DNA of 6,593 nt from Verrucomicrobiia bacterium (GTDB lineage: Bacteria > Verrucomicrobiota > Verrucomicrobiia > Opitutales > Opitutaceae). The notes below the pieces were generated by a model. That model ran no database searches. It had not been told where the DNA came from and was given only the letters and a program-made list of their open reading frames with translations. Positions within the stretch are counted from its first letter, which is position 1, and the number at the start of each line of letters is the position of its first letter. This document shows, in pieces, positions 1 to 6,566 of the stretch. The position numbers were made by a program, and so were the translations under genes. Where the stretch lies: contig JAUHWE010000272.1 of the NCBI GenBank assembly GCA_030424825.1, forward strand, positions 1 through 6,593, in the 5' to 3' direction.

Positions 1-1
1 T

Positions 2-649
2 CTAGTCGTAGGCTCTGTGCAAAAGGCCATAGATGAAGGACGAGTGGTCGAAGAGAAGGGATTGAACGCCAGCCGAAACGCGCTTCAAATACAGACTTTG
101 CTAGATTGCCTGGAAGAAGGTCAGTACGACGCTGCCTTAGGCGGGGGTCGGAGGGATGAGGAAAAAGCCCGTGCCAAGGAGCGCTTTTTCTCTCATCGAG
201 ACGAATTTGGCCAATGGGATCCGAAAAACCAACGACCGGAGCTTTGGAACATTTTCAATGGTCGCATGAGCCCGGGAGAGCATTTCCGCGTCTTTCCGCT
301 CAGCAACTGGACGGAAATGGATGTCTGGCAATACATGAAGCGAGAGAACATCCAGTTGCCGAGTCTGTACTTCGCTCATGATCGGGAAGTTGTTATTCGC
401 AACGGAACCATACTTGCCGTTTCGGAATTCGTGCAACCCCGTGAGGGTGAAACGGTAGAGACCCGCCAAGTTCGTTTTCGAACAATGGGAGACGCGACCA
501 TTACAGGAGCCGTTGATTCAGACGCGAGTACGATGGATATGATTATCGAAGAAGTCGCTGCCGCGAGGGAGACCGAAAGGGGAAATCGCGCAGACGATAA
601 GCGGAGCGAAAGCGCCATGGAAGATCGCAAGAAACAAGGATACTTCTAA
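2..649 (+). CDS. cysD: Sulfate adenylyltransferase subunit 2 (ATP sulfurylase small subunit), 5'-truncated
   Basis: With CysN this subunit makes adenosine 5'-phosphosulfate (APS) and pyrophosphate from ATP and sulfate, the entry step of cytoplasmic sulfate assimilation. CysD is the adenylyl-transferring subunit, of the ATP-pyrophosphatase (PP-loop) fold. The frame is open from base 2, giving 215 visible residues. E. coli CysD has about 302, so the N-terminal third, including the SGGKDS-type PP-loop, lies outside the window. Diagnostic stretches are GGGRRDEEKARAKER, WDPKNQRPELW, RVFPLSNWTE-DVWQY, VRFRTMGDATITGAV and the C-terminal KKQGYF, all closely matching E. coli CysD from memory. The GTG at 17 is internal and not a start. 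The gene ends 17 bases before cysN, the usual cysDN order. The identity is secure; only the true start is unseen. Confidence 0.96.
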   Translation, partial: LVVGSVQKAIDEGRVVEEKGLNASRNALQIQTLLDCLEEGQYDAALGGGRRDEEKARAKERFFSHRDEFGQWDPKNQRPELWNIFNGRMSPGEHFRVFPLSNWTEMDVWQYMKRENIQLPSLYFAHDREVVIRNGTILAVSEFVQPREGETVETRQVRFRTMGDATITGAVDSDASTMDMIIEEVAAARETERGNRADDKRSESAMEDRKKQGYF

Positions 650-666
650 CCTTAAATTTTTCTAAA

Positions 667-1953
667 ATGAGTACAGGAGAGAAATCCGCTGTTGGCGGCT
701 ATTTGGACATGGACTTGCTTCGTTTTACGACAGCCGGTTCCGTTGATGACGGTAAATCCACATTGATCGGGCGATTGCTCTACGATTCGAAGGCGATTTT
801 CGAGGATCAGCTTGAGGCAATCGAAAAGACCAGCGAGCAAAGGGGTGACGAGAATGTGAACCTGGCTCTTCTGACCGATGGGCTTCGAGCGGAGAGAGAA
901 CAGGGAATTACGATTGATGTGGCCTATCGATACTTTGCCACCCCAAGGCGGAAATTCATCATAGCCGATACTCCGGGCCATATACAGTATACGCGTAATA
1001 TGGTGACGGGTGCGTCTACCGCGAATTTGGCGATTGTACTCGTCGATGCGAGAAAAGGAGTCATCGAGCAAACCTGCCGCCACTCATTCATCGCGAATCT
1101 GCTCAGAATCCAACACGTGGTCATCGCGGTGAACAAGATGGATCTTGTCGATTGGAGTGAGGAGCGCTTCGAAGAAATCAAAGAGGAGTTCCGTAAATTC
1201 GCTTCGCGACTCGGCAATATCGTGGACATTACCTTTATTCCGATCAGCGCGCTGAAGGGTGACAACGTCGTGGATAAGTCGGAGAATATGCCTTGGTACC
1301 AAGGTCCCTCTCTCTTGTACCATCTCGAAACGGTTTATATCGGGTCAGACGAGAATCACGTTTCCGCCCGATTTCCCGTGCAGTGGGTTATCCGGCCTCA
1401 TAGTGATGAGTATCACGATTTTCGAGGTTATGCGGGTAGAATCGCCGGTGGTGTCTTCAAGCCCGGCGATGACATCATCGTGCAGCCTTCGGGGTTCGGG
1501 GCGAAAATAAAGGCTATTCACTCTATGGATGGAGAGCTGGCGGAGGCATTCGCCCCATTGAGCGCGACGATTACATTGGATCGCGAGATTGATATTAGCC
1601 GGGGCGATATGATTGTGAAAGCTAACAATCCTCCCGAAGTGGGGCAGGATATTGAAGCGATGGTTTGCTGGTTCAGTGACAAGCCGCTCAATGGTAAAGG
1701 AAAATTCATCCTTCAACACACGACGAAAGAGACCAAAGCGATCATCCGGGAAATCAAGTACAAGGTAGATATCAACACGCTCCATAAAATTGAAGATGAC
1801 TTGGAATTTCGTCGCAACGACATCGGCAGAGTATCGCTTCGGACGGCGGCTCCCCTTTCCTACGATTCCTACAAGGTCAACCGTACTTCTGGTTCCTTTA
1901 TCCTGATAGACCCATTTACTAATGAAACAATGGGTGCTGCGATGATCATTTGA
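667..1953 (+). CDS. cysN: Sulfate adenylyltransferase subunit 1 (GTPase subunit of ATP sulfurylase)
   Basis: CysN is the EF-Tu-like GTPase whose GTP hydrolysis drives APS formation by CysD. All five G motifs are visible in the 428 residues: P-loop GSVDDGKS (24-31), GITID (80-84), DTPGH (101-105), NKMD (156-159) and SAL (194-196). Beta-barrel domains follow, including DFRGYAGRIAGG and the EIDISRGD signature. It is shorter than E. coli CysN (475) because the N-terminus is short and there is no fused CysC kinase as in NodQ/CysNC. ATG 667 has no Shine-Dalgarno sequence before it (upstream is A/T-rich), and a later ATG at 709 is possible but leaves little before the P-loop. Gly-His is followed by Ile (residue 106), where E. 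coli has Glu. It probably shares a transcript with cysD. Confidence 0.96.
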   Translation: MSTGEKSAVGGYLDMDLLRFTTAGSVDDGKSTLIGRLLYDSKAIFEDQLEAIEKTSEQRGDENVNLALLTDGLRAEREQGITIDVAYRYFATPRRKFIIADTPGHIQYTRNMVTGASTANLAIVLVDARKGVIEQTCRHSFIANLLRIQHVVIAVNKMDLVDWSEERFEEIKEEFRKFASRLGNIVDITFIPISALKGDNVVDKSENMPWYQGPSLLYHLETVYIGSDENHVSARFPVQWVIRPHSDEYHDFRGYAGRIAGGVFKPGDDIIVQPSGFGAKIKAIHSMDGELAEAFAPLSATITLDREIDISRGDMIVKANNPPEVGQDIEAMVCWFSDKPLNGKGKFILQHTTKETKAIIREIKYKVDINTLHKIEDDLEFRRNDIGRVSLRTAAPLSYDSYKVNRTSGSFILIDPFTNETMGAAMII

Positions 1954-2045
1954 GGAGAACGAGTATCTTTGAGTTGCCCAGATTTTGTCTCAGGTAATGC
2001 CTTAGGAAACATTCTTGTTTACAAAGTCTTTACAGATTGGCCGTG

Positions 2046-2051
2046 AGGTGG
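2046..2051 (+). promoter_or_regulatory. Ribosome binding site deciding the start of the 2058 gene
   Basis: AGGTGG, within GAGGTGGGAG at 2045-2054, lies 6 bases before ATG 2058. It is the only convincing Shine-Dalgarno sequence before a gene in this window. It supports ATG 2058 over the in-frame TTG 2037 and GTG 2043, which would lie upstream of or overlap the site. Confidence 0.7.
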
Positions 2052-2057
2052 GAGTCT

Positions 2058-2414
2058 ATGCGGATGGACGCGGCAGAGGATAGACCCATGACAATCGAAG
2101 AAATGGCGGGACGGCTGAAGTGTTCCCGAGGCTGGGTGCAGCTCTCAATCGATGCGGGGTGTCCTCAAGATGCGGAAGGGCGAATTAACATTCGGGATTT
2201 CATGCTGTTCCAATTGTCTAATATTCATCGGATCCGAAAGCTGGCCGGGCTTTCTCCGATGGAGACGAAGGGTAAGTCATCTGATCTTCGTCCGAACGTA
2301 AAAGCGATATTGACGACCCAACTGGAGTGGCTCCAAGCCCGTTCCACGAAAGACAGCGTGAAGAAGGCGGCAAAAATGGTCTACGACAAGATGCAGACCG
2401 TGGACGATATCTAG
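2058..2414 (+). CDS. Small helix-turn-helix-like protein of unknown function in the sulfate operon
   Basis: I do not recognise this 118-residue protein by name. Residues 12-36 (TIEEMAGRLKCSRGWVQ and onward) read like a helix-turn-helix of the MerR/excisionase/Nu1 type: 'TIEEMA-RL-CS' then a recognition-helix-like RGWVQLSID. This is followed by a short wing-like GRINIRDF (41-48). The remainder is rich in charged and hydrophobic residues and probably helical (FQLSNIHRIRKLAGLSP, then KAILTTQLEWLQARSTKDSVKKAAKMVYDKM). No signal peptide, membrane segment or metal-binding cluster is visible. The start is ATG 2058, set by the AGGTGG site, with ATG 2064 as a close alternative. It lies 104 bases after cysN in the same direction and before a strong terminator, so co-transcription with cysDN is plausible. 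DNA binding and any link to sulfur control are inferences. Confidence 0.75.
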   Translation: MRMDAAEDRPMTIEEMAGRLKCSRGWVQLSIDAGCPQDAEGRINIRDFMLFQLSNIHRIRKLAGLSPMETKGKSSDLRPNVKAILTTQLEWLQARSTKDSVKKAAKMVYDKMQTVDDI

Positions 2415-2483
2415 GCAGCCGATCCGTAATCTGTTAGCCAATACAGTAGGGGAAGCGCTCCTTGGATAGAATGTGTTGAATGT

Positions 2484-2516
2484 GAATGCGAATTATTTCG
2501 CATTCGTTCCTTTTTT
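2484..2516 (+). terminator. Rho-independent terminator after the cysDN/HTH block
   Basis: A perfect 9-bp inverted repeat, GAATGCGAA (2484-2492) and TTCGCATTC (2497-2505), has a 4-base loop TTAT. It is followed by GTTCC and six T's (2511-2516). The T-run is only on the + strand side, so it should stop transcripts coming from cysD/cysN/HTH and insulate glgC, which begins 72 bases later. Confidence 0.85.
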
Positions 2517-2588
2517 GGTATTGTGCCAGAAAGCAATATTGATTTGGCTACCCAAGGTAGTGCCCCTAACCCAAATATTATCAACACG

Positions 2589-3872
2589 ATGGAAAAACGA
2601 GTGATTGCTGTAATCATGGGAGGTGGACGCGGTTCACGCCTGCATCCCCTCACGAAAGAACGCTGTAAACCCGCAGTGCCTCTGGCGGGAAAGTACCGTT
2701 TGGTAGACATACCGATTAGCAATTGCCTGAATTCTAAGATCAACCGGATCTATCTTCTAACCCAGTTTAATACCGCGTCCTTGCACCGGCATATTCAGGA
2801 GACCTACCGTTTCGATCCCTTCGGTGGTGGGACCGTTGATATTCTTTCTGCGGAGCAGACGGAAAAGGGCGACAACTGGTATCAGGGAACAGCGGATGCG
2901 GTCCGGCAAAACATTCATCACTTTGCTGGCGGGGACTACGACTACATTCTAATCCTCTCCGGCGACCAGCTTTACCGAATGGATTTTCAGGATATCCTGC
3001 GCCAGCACATTGAGTCGAAGGCGGATGTCACGGTATCAGCTATCGCGTTTCCAGTATCCCAGGTAGAAGGCCTCGGGTTGATGAGGGTGAACGATGATTT
3101 GGAAATTTCAGAGTTTGTTGAGAAGCCAACGGACCCGAAGGTCATCGATGGATTGGCGATCTCCGACTCGATCGAGTCGCGACTCCAGAAAAAGTCCCAC
3201 GACGAAAAGCGCTGCCTCGCTTCTATGGGTATTTACGTCTTCAATCGGAATACGATGGAAGAGGCGCTGAATAGCGAGGCGACCGATTTCGGAAAGGAAG
3301 TGATTCCCGGACTTTTGGGAAGCCGGAAGCTGAACAGCTACATTTTCGAAGGGTATTGGGAGGACATTGGAACAGTTAAGGCATTCTTCGAAGCAAACCT
3401 GCAGTTGGCGGATCCCGTTCCCCAGTTTAACTTCTTCTCGGAAGGTAATCCAGTCTACACGCGGGCTCGTTATTTGCCAGCTAGCAAGATCAATCGCTGC
3501 TCTATCAATCACGTTATAGTGGGAGACGGTTGCATTATCACCGATTCCTATCTGAAGAGATGCGTAATCGGAATTCGCTCGACTCTTCGGGAAGGCGCTC
3601 GCCTTGAAAATGTGGTGATGATGGGAGCAGACAAATTCGAGAGTGCTGCGGATCGGGAACGCAACCGCGCAGAGGGCATACCGGACATCGGAGTGGGGAT
3701 GAATTGCGAGATCAAAAACGCGATCATAGACAAGGGGGCCCGCATTGGCCACAACGTAAAGTTGAATCCCGACGGAAAGCTGGACGGCTTTTCGAAAGAT
3801 GGCGTATTTGTCAGAGACGGAATCATCTGTGTGACGAAGAATGCTATTGTACAGGACAACACGATCATATAG
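2589..3872 (+). CDS. glgC: Glucose-1-phosphate adenylyltransferase (ADP-glucose pyrophosphorylase)
   Basis: GlgC makes ADP-glucose and pyrophosphate from ATP and glucose-1-phosphate, the committed and normally allosterically controlled step of bacterial glycogen synthesis. With ATG 2589 it is 427 residues, matching family length (E. coli 431). N-terminal nucleotidyltransferase motifs are GGGRGSRLHPLT (11-22), KPAVPLAGKYRL (27-38), WYQGTADAV, catalytic Asp126 in LSGDQLYRMD, FVEKP with glucose-1-phosphate-binding Lys179, and YWEDIGT (256-262). The C-terminal third, from about residue 300, fits the left-handed beta-helix with hexapeptide-like repeats. Motif wording (ILTQFN-like, SGDQLYRMD) is nearer the plant/cyanobacterial type than enterobacterial GlgC. 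The frame stays open back to GTG 2523, but that extension directly abuts the terminator T-run and reads as non-conserved, so ATG 2589 is preferred. No Shine-Dalgarno sequence is visible. Confidence 0.96.
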   Translation: MEKRVIAVIMGGGRGSRLHPLTKERCKPAVPLAGKYRLVDIPISNCLNSKINRIYLLTQFNTASLHRHIQETYRFDPFGGGTVDILSAEQTEKGDNWYQGTADAVRQNIHHFAGGDYDYILILSGDQLYRMDFQDILRQHIESKADVTVSAIAFPVSQVEGLGLMRVNDDLEISEFVEKPTDPKVIDGLAISDSIESRLQKKSHDEKRCLASMGIYVFNRNTMEEALNSEATDFGKEVIPGLLGSRKLNSYIFEGYWEDIGTVKAFFEANLQLADPVPQFNFFSEGNPVYTRARYLPASKINRCSINHVIVGDGCIITDSYLKRCVIGIRSTLREGARLENVVMMGADKFESAADRERNRAEGIPDIGVGMNCEIKNAIIDKGARIGHNVKLNPDGKLDGFSKDGVFVRDGIICVTKNAIVQDNTII

Positions 3873-3881
3873 ATTGTGTGA

Positions 3882-4727
3882 ATGAAACGTTTGCTAGTTT
3901 GTATTGATGGTTCTCAATACGCTTTGTCTTGTTGCCGTTACGCTGCCTGGATATCCAGTAAGGTAGAGGTCGATATCGAGGTCGTTTACGTGACTGACTT
4001 GCGGCAGTTTGAAGTGCCGTTTGTAGCCGACTTGAGTGGAAGTCTAGGGCTCCAGCCATTTCAGGCAGTTATGGGTCAATTGCAGGAATTGGAAAAAAGC
4101 AAAGCAGAAGTAACCCTTTCTCAAGCAGCAGGAATTTTAGAAGAATCTGGTTACTCAAAGCCAGTCAAGAAGACGCACAAGACGGGCTTCCTCGTTGATA
4201 GTCTCAAAGAACTGGAGGAGGGAGCCGACCTGATCATTATTGGCAAAAGAGGAGAAAACGCGAATTTCGCTACGGAGCATCTTGGATCGACCATGGAACG
4301 GGTCGCGAGGGCTGCCACGAAACCTTGCTTCGTGGCTTCCCGGGATTACAAGGAAGTCACTCGCGTATTGATTTCCTATGACGATGGACCCAGTTGCCGG
4401 AAGGCGGTGGATTTTGTGGCGGAATCCGGGATGTTTGCAAATACGGAAATCCACCTGGTCACCGTTAGCCCCAACGAAGAGGAAGAGGGGCGGTTAAACG
4501 GGCTGAAAAATGCGGAGGCGATTCTCGCAAAGTCCGGTCATTCTTTGACTTGCCAGATGCTGCACGGGGAGGCGGCTCCCACCATCATTGAATACGTGAA
4601 TCGAAAGAAGATCAACATGCTCGTAATGGGGGCCTACGGACACAATCGCATTCGCCAACTGATCTTGGGCAGTTCTACAACGGAACTCTTACAAGGGTGC
4701 CAAATACCCACGCTTCTCTTTCGATAG
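3882..4727 (+). CDS. Tandem-domain universal stress protein (UspA family)
   Basis: This is a cytoplasmic protein of 281 residues with two UspA domains in tandem (about 1-155 and 157-281). Each starts with a strand-plus-Asp motif (LLVCIDGS at 4-11; RVLISYDDGPS in the second half). The second domain has an exact ATP-binding signature G-2x-G-9x-G-S: G250, G253, G263, S264. The first has G121, G124, G135, S136 with ten residues in the gap, a variant I recall from other tandem USPs (GKRGE-type). ATP binding is therefore likely in domain 2 and possible in domain 1. USPs are generally tied to starvation and other stress responses, but the specific role is not deducible. It begins 9 bases after glgC stops, so it is probably co-transcribed with it, linking carbon storage and stress. 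ATG 3882 has no Shine-Dalgarno sequence. Confidence 0.93.
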   Translation: MKRLLVCIDGSQYALSCCRYAAWISSKVEVDIEVVYVTDLRQFEVPFVADLSGSLGLQPFQAVMGQLQELEKSKAEVTLSQAAGILEESGYSKPVKKTHKTGFLVDSLKELEEGADLIIIGKRGENANFATEHLGSTMERVARAATKPCFVASRDYKEVTRVLISYDDGPSCRKAVDFVAESGMFANTEIHLVTVSPNEEEEGRLNGLKNAEAILAKSGHSLTCQMLHGEAAPTIIEYVNRKKINMLVMGAYGHNRIRQLILGSSTTELLQGCQIPTLLFR

Positions 4728-4728
4728 T

Positions 4729-4757
4729 AAACCCTAGCGCTTCAAACTGCTGGGTTT
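4729..4757. terminator. Candidate hairpin spanning the convergent usp/helicase junction
   Basis: AAACCC (4729-4734), a bulged T, then AGC (4736-4738) pair with GCTGGGTTT (4749-4757) across a 10-base loop: nine pairs with one bulge. It begins just past the usp stop (4725-4727) and contains the helicase stop codon and last codons. Tails in both directions are only moderately T-rich, so it is a weak candidate for a bidirectional terminator. No other terminator is visible between these convergent genes. Confidence 0.4.
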
Positions 4758-6113
4758 GGCTTTCCGTGGTCTCCAGCCTCCGCGATTTGATGGAGTGGGT
4801 GAAGCAGTGCTAGAAGCCGTTTTTTTCCTCTCGCTCGAACGGCCACTTGCTTCGGCCGTGCTGTTACTCGGTCGGCCTTTGGGCCCTCTGCGACGGTTGG
4901 GTCGCTTGACGTTCTTCGGGGAGTTTCGTTGGTGAGGCCGGTTTTGCGTTTCAAACGGACGTCTTTGGTCCGATCCTACCTCGATCCGATCACCATTCTC
5001 CTTTAGCCGGAAAAGAGGGATCTGCTTTTTGAGCAGTTTTTCAATAGCATGAAGGTGTTGACCCTCCACTTCGCTGACAAGGGAGACTGCTTTGCCTGAT
5101 TTCCCCGCTCTACCTGTGCGCCCGATTCTGTGAACGTAGTCTTCGGGGACATTGGGTAGTTCAAAATTGACTACATAGGGGAGGGAGGCGATGTCGAGTC
5201 CTCGAGCCGCGATGTCGGTAGCGACCAGCACGCGAATCTTGTTGGCCTTAAAACTTGCGAGGGCCCGTTCCCGAGCGGATTGGCTTTTGTTTCCGTGAAT
5301 GGCGAGTGATGTGATTCCATCCTTGTCTAACTGCGTCGCCAATCGATTGGCGCCATGTTTTGTACGAGTGAATACAAGGACCTGTGACCAATCACCTCTC
5401 GAAATCATCGATGAAAGAACTGATCTTTTAGACTTTTGGCCGACTTCGTAGGCTTCTTGGTCGACACGGTCTGCAGTCGCATTGCGTGGAGCGACCTCGA
5501 CTTCGACGGGCTCCGACAAAATGGAGTCAGCCAGTTTCTTGACCTCCCGAGAGTAGGTTGCAGAGAAAAATAGGTTCTGCCTCTTCTGCGGGAGGAGCTT
5601 GAGGATCTTTTTGATGTCGTGAATGAACCCCATGTCCAGCATCCGATCCGCTTCGTCTAGGACGAGAATTTCTACCGCTGAAAGATTAGCCTCTCTCCTT
5701 TGACAGAGATCGAGTAGCCTTCCCGGCGTGGCGACAATGATGTCTACTCCCCGGCGCAACGCCGTTGTTTGTGGATTGAATCCAACTCCACCGAATATTA
5801 CGACTGACTTTAGGTTCAAGCGCTTTCCGTAGTCCAAAATGCTTTGGTGAACCTGGGCGGCGAGCTCTCGGGTAGGAGCGAGAATCAAGCATCTTGGGCG
5901 TTTGGTCTTGAATTCGCTCTCAGCGAGAATTTGCAGCAGGGGCAGTCCGAAGGCCGCCGTTTTTCCCGTTCCGGTTTGTGCTCCCCCAATAACGTCTTTG
6001 CCAGCGAGTATGGCGGGAATTGCCTGCGCTTGGATTGGAGAGGGCTCGGTGTAGCCTTTAGCTTTTACCGCTTCAGTTAGTTCGGAGCGAAGCCCCAGAT
6101 TTGTAAATGACAT
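4734..6113 (-). CDS. DEAD-box ATP-dependent RNA helicase, RhlE-like
   Basis: This superfamily 2 RNA helicase unwinds short RNA duplexes with ATP; relatives act in ribosome assembly, RNA decay and cold adaptation. With ATG at 6113 it has 459 residues. Motifs in order are Q motif (F3 to Q28, with GY..PSPIQ), I AQTGTGKT (45-52), Ia PTRELAAQ (80-87), Ib TPGR (129-132), II DEAD (153-156), III SAT (184-186), IV VFTRTK (247-252), [11 protein letters not shown] (298-307) and [10 protein letters not shown] (328-335). From about residue 385 it has a basic Arg/Lys/Ser/Pro-rich disordered tail, typical of the RhlE/CsdA group and likely an RNA-binding anchor. A TTG at 6146 extends the frame by 11 residues, but MSFTNLGL at 6113 matches the usual RhlE N-terminus. 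No Shine-Dalgarno sequence is well placed: an AGGA lies 16 bases before ATG 6113, too far. RhlE is the best subfamily guess; CsdA-like paralogues are the alternative. Confidence 0.94.
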   Translation of the reverse strand: MSFTNLGLRSELTEAVKAKGYTEPSPIQAQAIPAILAGKDVIGGAQTGTGKTAAFGLPLLQILAESEFKTKRPRCLILAPTRELAAQVHQSILDYGKRLNLKSVVIFGGVGFNPQTTALRRGVDIIVATPGRLLDLCQRREANLSAVEILVLDEADRMLDMGFIHDIKKILKLLPQKRQNLFFSATYSREVKKLADSILSEPVEVEVAPRNATADRVDQEAYEVGQKSKRSVLSSMISRGDWSQVLVFTRTKHGANRLATQLDKDGITSLAIHGNKSQSARERALASFKANKIRVLVATDIAARGLDIASLPYVVNFELPNVPEDYVHRIGRTGRAGKSGKAVSLVSEVEGQHLHAIEKLLKKQIPLFRLKENGDRIEVGSDQRRPFETQNRPHQRNSPKNVKRPNRRRGPKGRPSNSTAEASGRSSERKKTASSTASPTPSNRGGWRPRKAKPSSLKR

Positions 6114-6207
6114 AAGGTTTATGGTCTTTTCCTCGAGCGATACCAATTGAGAATAGAAGATTTAGCCATGGTATTCTGCAGGCCAGATCAGGATCTCATT
6201 TAATGGA

Positions 6208-6240
6208 CGAGGCCCACCAGCATCTCGCTAATGGGCCTCG
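6208..6240 (-). terminator. Strong hairpin just downstream of tRNA-fMet
   Basis: A perfect 9-bp inverted repeat joins CGAGGCCCA (6208-6216) and TGGGCCTCG (6232-6240). An inner AGC/GCT stem (6219-6221 with 6227-6229) lies across a 2x2 internal loop, and the apical loop is ATCTC. On the - strand it begins one base past the tRNA CCA end. The sequence after it on the - strand (TCCATTAAAT) has no real U-tract. It could be a rho-independent-like terminator, a pause site, or a 3'-processing element between the tRNA and the helicase. The structure is clear; the function is inferred. Confidence 0.5.
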
Positions 6241-6241
6241 A

Positions 6242-6318
<77 letters not shown>

Positions 6319-6324
6319 ACACGG

Positions 6325-6360
6325 AAAAATTAAACTCTCCGTTCTGGTTGATCGGAGAGT
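6325..6360 (-). terminator. Terminator-like hairpin with U-tract directly upstream of tRNA-fMet
   Basis: On the - strand ACTCTCCG (6360-6353) pairs perfectly over 8 bp with CGGAGAGT (6341-6334) across an 11-base loop. TTAATTTTT (6333-6325) follows. This is the layout of a rho-independent terminator reading towards the tRNA. Its tail ends 6 bases before the tRNA 5' end, and no - strand gene is visible upstream of it in the window. The + strand direction has no T-run after the stem. Confidence 0.6.
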
Positions 6361-6433
6361 GGCGAAAAAAGCCTGAATCGATTTCCCTTGTCAATGTCAT
6401 TCGAGACAAAATTTGGGATTTCGTGACAAATTA

Positions 6434-6454
6434 CCGCTTGCCAACAGGTAGCGG
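6434..6454. repeat. Small inverted repeat with tetraloop
   Basis: CCGC (6434-6437), a bulged T, then TGCC (6439-6442) pair with GGTAGCGG (6447-6454) across an AACA loop, including one G.T wobble. It lies in the non-coding stretch between tRNA-fMet and the right-hand gene start. No T-run follows it on the + strand. Its function is unknown and it may be chance. Confidence 0.3.
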
Positions 6455-6464
6455 ACTCCTACGT

Positions 6465-6494
6465 TTGTCGCTTTTCCAAAATCTGAACTAAAAT
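6465..6494 (+). promoter_or_regulatory. Possible sigma70-type promoter
   Basis: TTGTCG (6465-6470; 4 of 6 matches to TTGACA) and TAAAAT (6489-6494; 5 of 6 matches to TATAAT) are separated by 18 bases on the + strand. Transcription would start near 6501 and give a leader of about 65 bases before ATG 6567. The match was made by eye and such matches occur by chance in A/T-rich DNA. Confidence 0.4.
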
Positions 6495-6518
6495 CGTTAA
6501 CCATAAAATCAACGTCCA

Positions 6519-6535
6519 AGGCGCGTCCTGCGCCT
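6519..6535 (+). repeat. GC-rich inverted repeat in the putative leader of the right-hand gene
   Basis: AGGCGC (6519-6524) and GCGCCT (6530-6535) form a perfect 6-bp stem with a 5-base loop. It lies between the possible promoter and the start codon at 6567, so it would be in the 5' untranslated region. No T-run follows on either strand, so it is not a simple terminator. Confidence 0.35.
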
Positions 6536-6566
6536 GCGCTAATTCGAGCGTTTTGACGTATTGCAT

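Noticed and set aside
1969..2046. 25-codon frame from TTG after an AGGAG overlapping the cysN stop
   Set aside because: The rare start, 11-base spacing and unremarkable sequence make chance the better explanation.
2523..2588. GTG-initiated N-terminal extension of GlgC by 22 residues
   Set aside because: It starts 7 bases after the terminator T-run, has no ribosome binding site, and the resulting residues do not resemble GlgC N-termini. ATG 2589 gives the normal family start.
2415..2588. glgC promoter
   Set aside because: TTGGTA (2515) with TATTGA at 16-base spacing was considered, but the -10 matches only half the consensus and the -35 overlaps the terminator T-run. Too weak to annotate.
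3108..3752. Long - strand open frame (214 codons) inside glgC
   Set aside because: It lies wholly antisense to a clearly conserved gene and shows no domain-like features. It is a frame shadow.
6114..6146. TTG start giving the helicase 11 extra residues
   Set aside because: TTG is a weak start and MSFTNLGL at 6113 matches the known RhlE beginning.
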